Source: JAJPKK01 sp963800215
Lineage (GTDB): Bacteria > Pseudomonadota > Alphaproteobacteria > Rhizobiales > Xanthobacteraceae
Length of the DNA stretch: 64,000 nt
Direction of reading: 5' to 3'
NCBI GenBank assembly: GCA_963800215.1
Contig: CAWCZY010000006.1
Coordinates: forward strand, 62,001 to 126,000
Position numbers and translations under genes: made by a program. The notes under the pieces were generated by a model. That model worked only from the letters and a program-made list of their open reading frames with translations, had not been told where the DNA came from and searched no databases. This document shows, in pieces, positions 61,929 through 64,000 of the stretch (the first letter of the stretch is position 1; each line of letters starts with the position of its first letter).

Positions 61929-63187
61929 TCAGGCCTTGTCCAGGCCATAGAGGGAATGCAGCGATCGCACCGCCAGCTCGGTATAGGCCGCGTCGATCAG
62001 GACCGAGAATTTGATCTCCGAAGTGGTGATGGCGCGGATGTTTATTCCGCGCTCCGGCCAGGGCCTTGAAGGCCTGGGCCGCGACGCCGGCATGGCTGCG
62101 CATGCCGACCCCGATCACCGAGACCTTGGTGACGTCGGTCGCGGCGTCGAGGCGCTCATAGCCGATCTTCGCCCTTGGCGCCGGCGATGGTCTCCTTGGC
62201 GCGCTCGAAATCCGCCGCCGGCACGGTGAAGGTCAGGTCGGTGGTGGCGCCGTCGGCGGACACGTTCTGCACGATCATGTCCACATTGATGTTGGCGTCG
62301 GCCAGCGGCCCGAAAATGCTGGCGGCGACCCCCGGCTTGTCCTGGACGCGGCGGATCGAGATCTGGGCTTCGTCCTTGCTGAAGGCGATGCCGGTGACGA
62401 TCTGCTGCTTCCATGATGTCCTCCTCGTCGCATATCAGCGTTCCCGGCGGCGTCCCGTGGGGGTCGATGTCCTCGGGCCGGTCGAAGCTCGAGCGCACGA
62501 AGATGCGCACCTTGTGCGCCATGCCGAGCTCGACCGAGCGCACCTGCAGCACCTTGGCGCCCAGGGAGGCCAGTTCCAGCATCTCCTCGAACGCGATCTT
62601 GTCGAGCCGCCGCGCCCGCGGCACCACGCGCGGGTCGGTGGTGTAGACGCCGTCGACGTCGGTGTAGATGTCGCAGCGGTCGGCGCGGATGGCGGCGGCG
62701 ATGGCGACCGCCGAGGTGTCGGAGCCGCCGCGGCCCAGCGTGGTGATCCGGCCGGTCTCGCTTGTGCAGGCCCTGGAAGCCGGCGATGACGGCGACCTCC
62801 TTGCGCTCCTTGAAGCGCCTGATCAGTTCGCCGCCGTCGATGTCGAGGATGCGGGCGGAGGCGTGGGCGTCCGAGGTCAGGATCGGCAGCTGCCAGCCCT
62901 GCCAGGACCGCGCGGTGACGCCCATCGCCTGCAGCGCGATGGCGAGCAGCCCGGAGGTGACCTGCTCGCCGGACGCCACCACGGTGTCGTATTCGCGGGC
63001 GTCGTGGAGCATCGCGGCGTCGCGGCACCACTCGACCAGCCGGTTGGTGGTCCCCGACATCGCCGAGACGACGACCGCCGACTTCATGGCCGGCATCGAC
63101 CTCGCGCTTGACGTGGCGCGCCACGTTGCGGATGCGCTCGATGTCGGCCACCGAGGTTCCGCCGAACTTCATCACCAGGCGAGCCAT
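61929..63187 (-). CDS. lysC: Aspartate kinase (five frame breaks)
   Basis: About 417 residues when five single extra bases are removed, near 63090, 62760, 62408, 62178 and 62050. Phosphorylates aspartate in the Lys/Thr/Met/diaminopimelate pathway. The kinase domain begins MARLVMKFGGTSVADIERIR and includes VVVSAMSGTTNRLVEW, ITTLGRGGSDTSAVA, and SLGAKVLQVRSVELGMAH. Two ACT domains follow (IVTGIAFSKDEAQISIRRVQ, VSVIGVGMRSHAGVAAQAF), ending RSLHSLYGLDKA. Total length minus five is divisible by three, confirming the reconstruction. Five indels in one essential gene point to sequencing or assembly error. Divergent from ubiG. Confidence 0.93.
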
Positions 63188-63365
63188 CCAGCTCCGCCCC
63201 TTCCTTGGCTGGCCGGCGCCGCGGCGAAATTGCGGGAGCCCCGGCGCGAAATGGCGCGTATACATACCGGCGGGATTCCGCCGCCGCAACGGCGGGACGC
63301 CGGCGGGCGGTCCGAAGCCCGGCATGCGGTTCCCGATCGTCCCGGATGAAACGATAAGGATATCC

Positions 63366-64000
63366 ATGGCCGTCGATACCATCCGCGCCGGCGCCACGGT
63401 CGACGAGGCCGAGGTCGCCCGGTTCTCGCGCCTGGCGGGGCAATGGTGGGACCCCCACGGCGAGATGGCGGTGCTGCACAAGTTCAATCCGGTGCGGCTC
63501 GCCTATATCCGCGATGCCGCCTGCCGGCGCTTCGGCCGCGATCCCCGCCAGCTCGGCTGCCTCGCCGGCCTGCGCATCCTCGATATCGGCTGCGGCGGCG
63601 GCATTCTGTGCGAGCCGCTGGCGCGGCTCGGCGCCGCCATGGTCGGCGTCGATCCGTCGCAGGCCAATATCGCCGCCGCAACGCTCCATGCGGCCGAGAG
63701 CGGGCTCGCGATCGATTACCGCGCCGCCACCGCCGAGGAGCTGGCCGATGCCGGCGAGCGGTTCGACCTCGTGCTCGCCATGGAGGTGGTCGAGCATGTC
63801 GCCGATGTCGGCCTGTTCGTGCGGCGCTGCGCCGAGATGGTCAAGCCCGGCGGCCTGATGATCGCGGCGACGCTCAACCGCACCCTCAAGAGCTTCGCCC
63901 TCGCCATCGTCGGCGCCGAATACGTGCTGCGCTGGCTGCCGCGCGGCACCCATCGCTGGGACAAGTTCGTCACCCCCGACGAGCTCGAGATCGCGCTTGT
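63366..64000 (+). CDS. ubiG: Ubiquinone biosynthesis O-methyltransferase, truncated by window end
   Basis: The first 211 residues of UbiG, which performs both O-methylations in ubiquinone synthesis. It begins MAVDTIRAGATVDEAEVARF, then SRLAGQWWDPHGEMAVLHKF (UbiG signature). The SAM motif I is ILDIGCGGGILCEPLARLG, with later LAMEVVEHVADV and MVKPGGLMIAATLNRTLKSF. The final part (GTHRWDKFVTPDELE) is the usual UbiG C-terminal motif, so about 40 residues are missing beyond base 64000. Divergent from lysC, conserved in Rhizobiales. Confidence 0.96.
   Translation, partial: MAVDTIRAGATVDEAEVARFSRLAGQWWDPHGEMAVLHKFNPVRLAYIRDAACRRFGRDPRQLGCLAGLRILDIGCGGGILCEPLARLGAAMVGVDPSQANIAAATLHAAESGLAIDYRAATAEELADAGERFDLVLAMEVVEHVADVGLFVRRCAEMVKPGGLMIAATLNRTLKSFALAIVGAEYVLRWLPRGTHRWDKFVTPDELEIAL

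Noticed and set aside
1..64000. tRNA, rRNA or riboswitch genes
   Set aside because: I looked for cloverleaf-like segments, T-loop sequences and a cobalamin riboswitch upstream of the eutA-like and MetE-like genes and found none I could support by eye; a covariance-model scan would settle this.

Overview
The window is high-GC and reads as chromosome of an alphaproteobacterium of the Hyphomicrobiales (Bradyrhizobium / Rhodopseudomonas / Xanthobacteraceae-like). The grounds are the housekeeping block at the right end (ptsP-prfA-prmC beside a DUF4167 gene, and lysC divergent from ubiG), the phaR-phaA-phaB locus, many orphan tricarboxylate-type (TctC/Bug) binding proteins, and abundant intergenic palindromes. 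This placement is inference from gene content; no database was searched.

Layout. 0-6.3 kb: an MFS transporter, an RND efflux adaptor-permease pair and a lone Flp pilin gene. 6.7-36 kb: a dense accessory catabolic region made of divergent transcription units. One leftward unit holds a MetE-like protein, a TctC receptor, a UbiD decarboxylase and a two-subunit molybdenum hydroxylase, and faces a rightward EutA-like chaperone plus bicupin. A second leftward unit (Rieske protein, Lys/Ala/Pro-rich protein, amidohydrolase, TctC receptor) faces an FAH-family hydrolase, a secreted protein and an esterase-like hydrolase. Then come two dehydrogenases, a TRAP-type receptor and a molybdopterin enzyme pair resembling pyrogallol transhydroxylase or resorcinol hydroxylase, whose large subunit carries an extra N-terminal SCP2-like domain. 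Together they suggest uptake and reductive, hydroxylating or decarboxylating breakdown of an unidentified, probably aromatic carboxylic or hydroxylated compound. Apart from the antitoxin, I recognise no transcription factor in 7-40 kb.

36-41 kb: PRC-barrel protein, DUF1345 membrane protein, MtgA, ribosomal protein L32, a small membrane protein and gamma-glutamyltransferase (ggt). 40.76-48.89 kb: a decayed module bracketed by a 118-bp imperfect direct repeat of the ggt 3' end. It holds a broken and an intact TctC gene, a broken ModE-like regulator, a Spy/CpxP-like protein, tungstate ABC genes (tupB intact, tupA frameshifted), an IS91-type remnant with its tyrosine recombinase, and a lytic transglycosylase. 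49-64 kb: a PAS-GGDEF-EAL protein, the PHB genes, a DUF985 cupin, gloB, a methyltransferase, the DUF4167 protein, prmC, prfA, ptsP, lysC and the start of ubiG.

A caution on sequence quality: at least 14 reading-frame breaks occur, nearly all single inserted bases, including five in lysC and three in ptsP. Because several of these genes should be essential, most breaks are probably sequence errors, and I annotate those genes across the break. The ModE-like gene, the IS91 transposase, the truncated TctC copy and the ggt fragment look like true decay.
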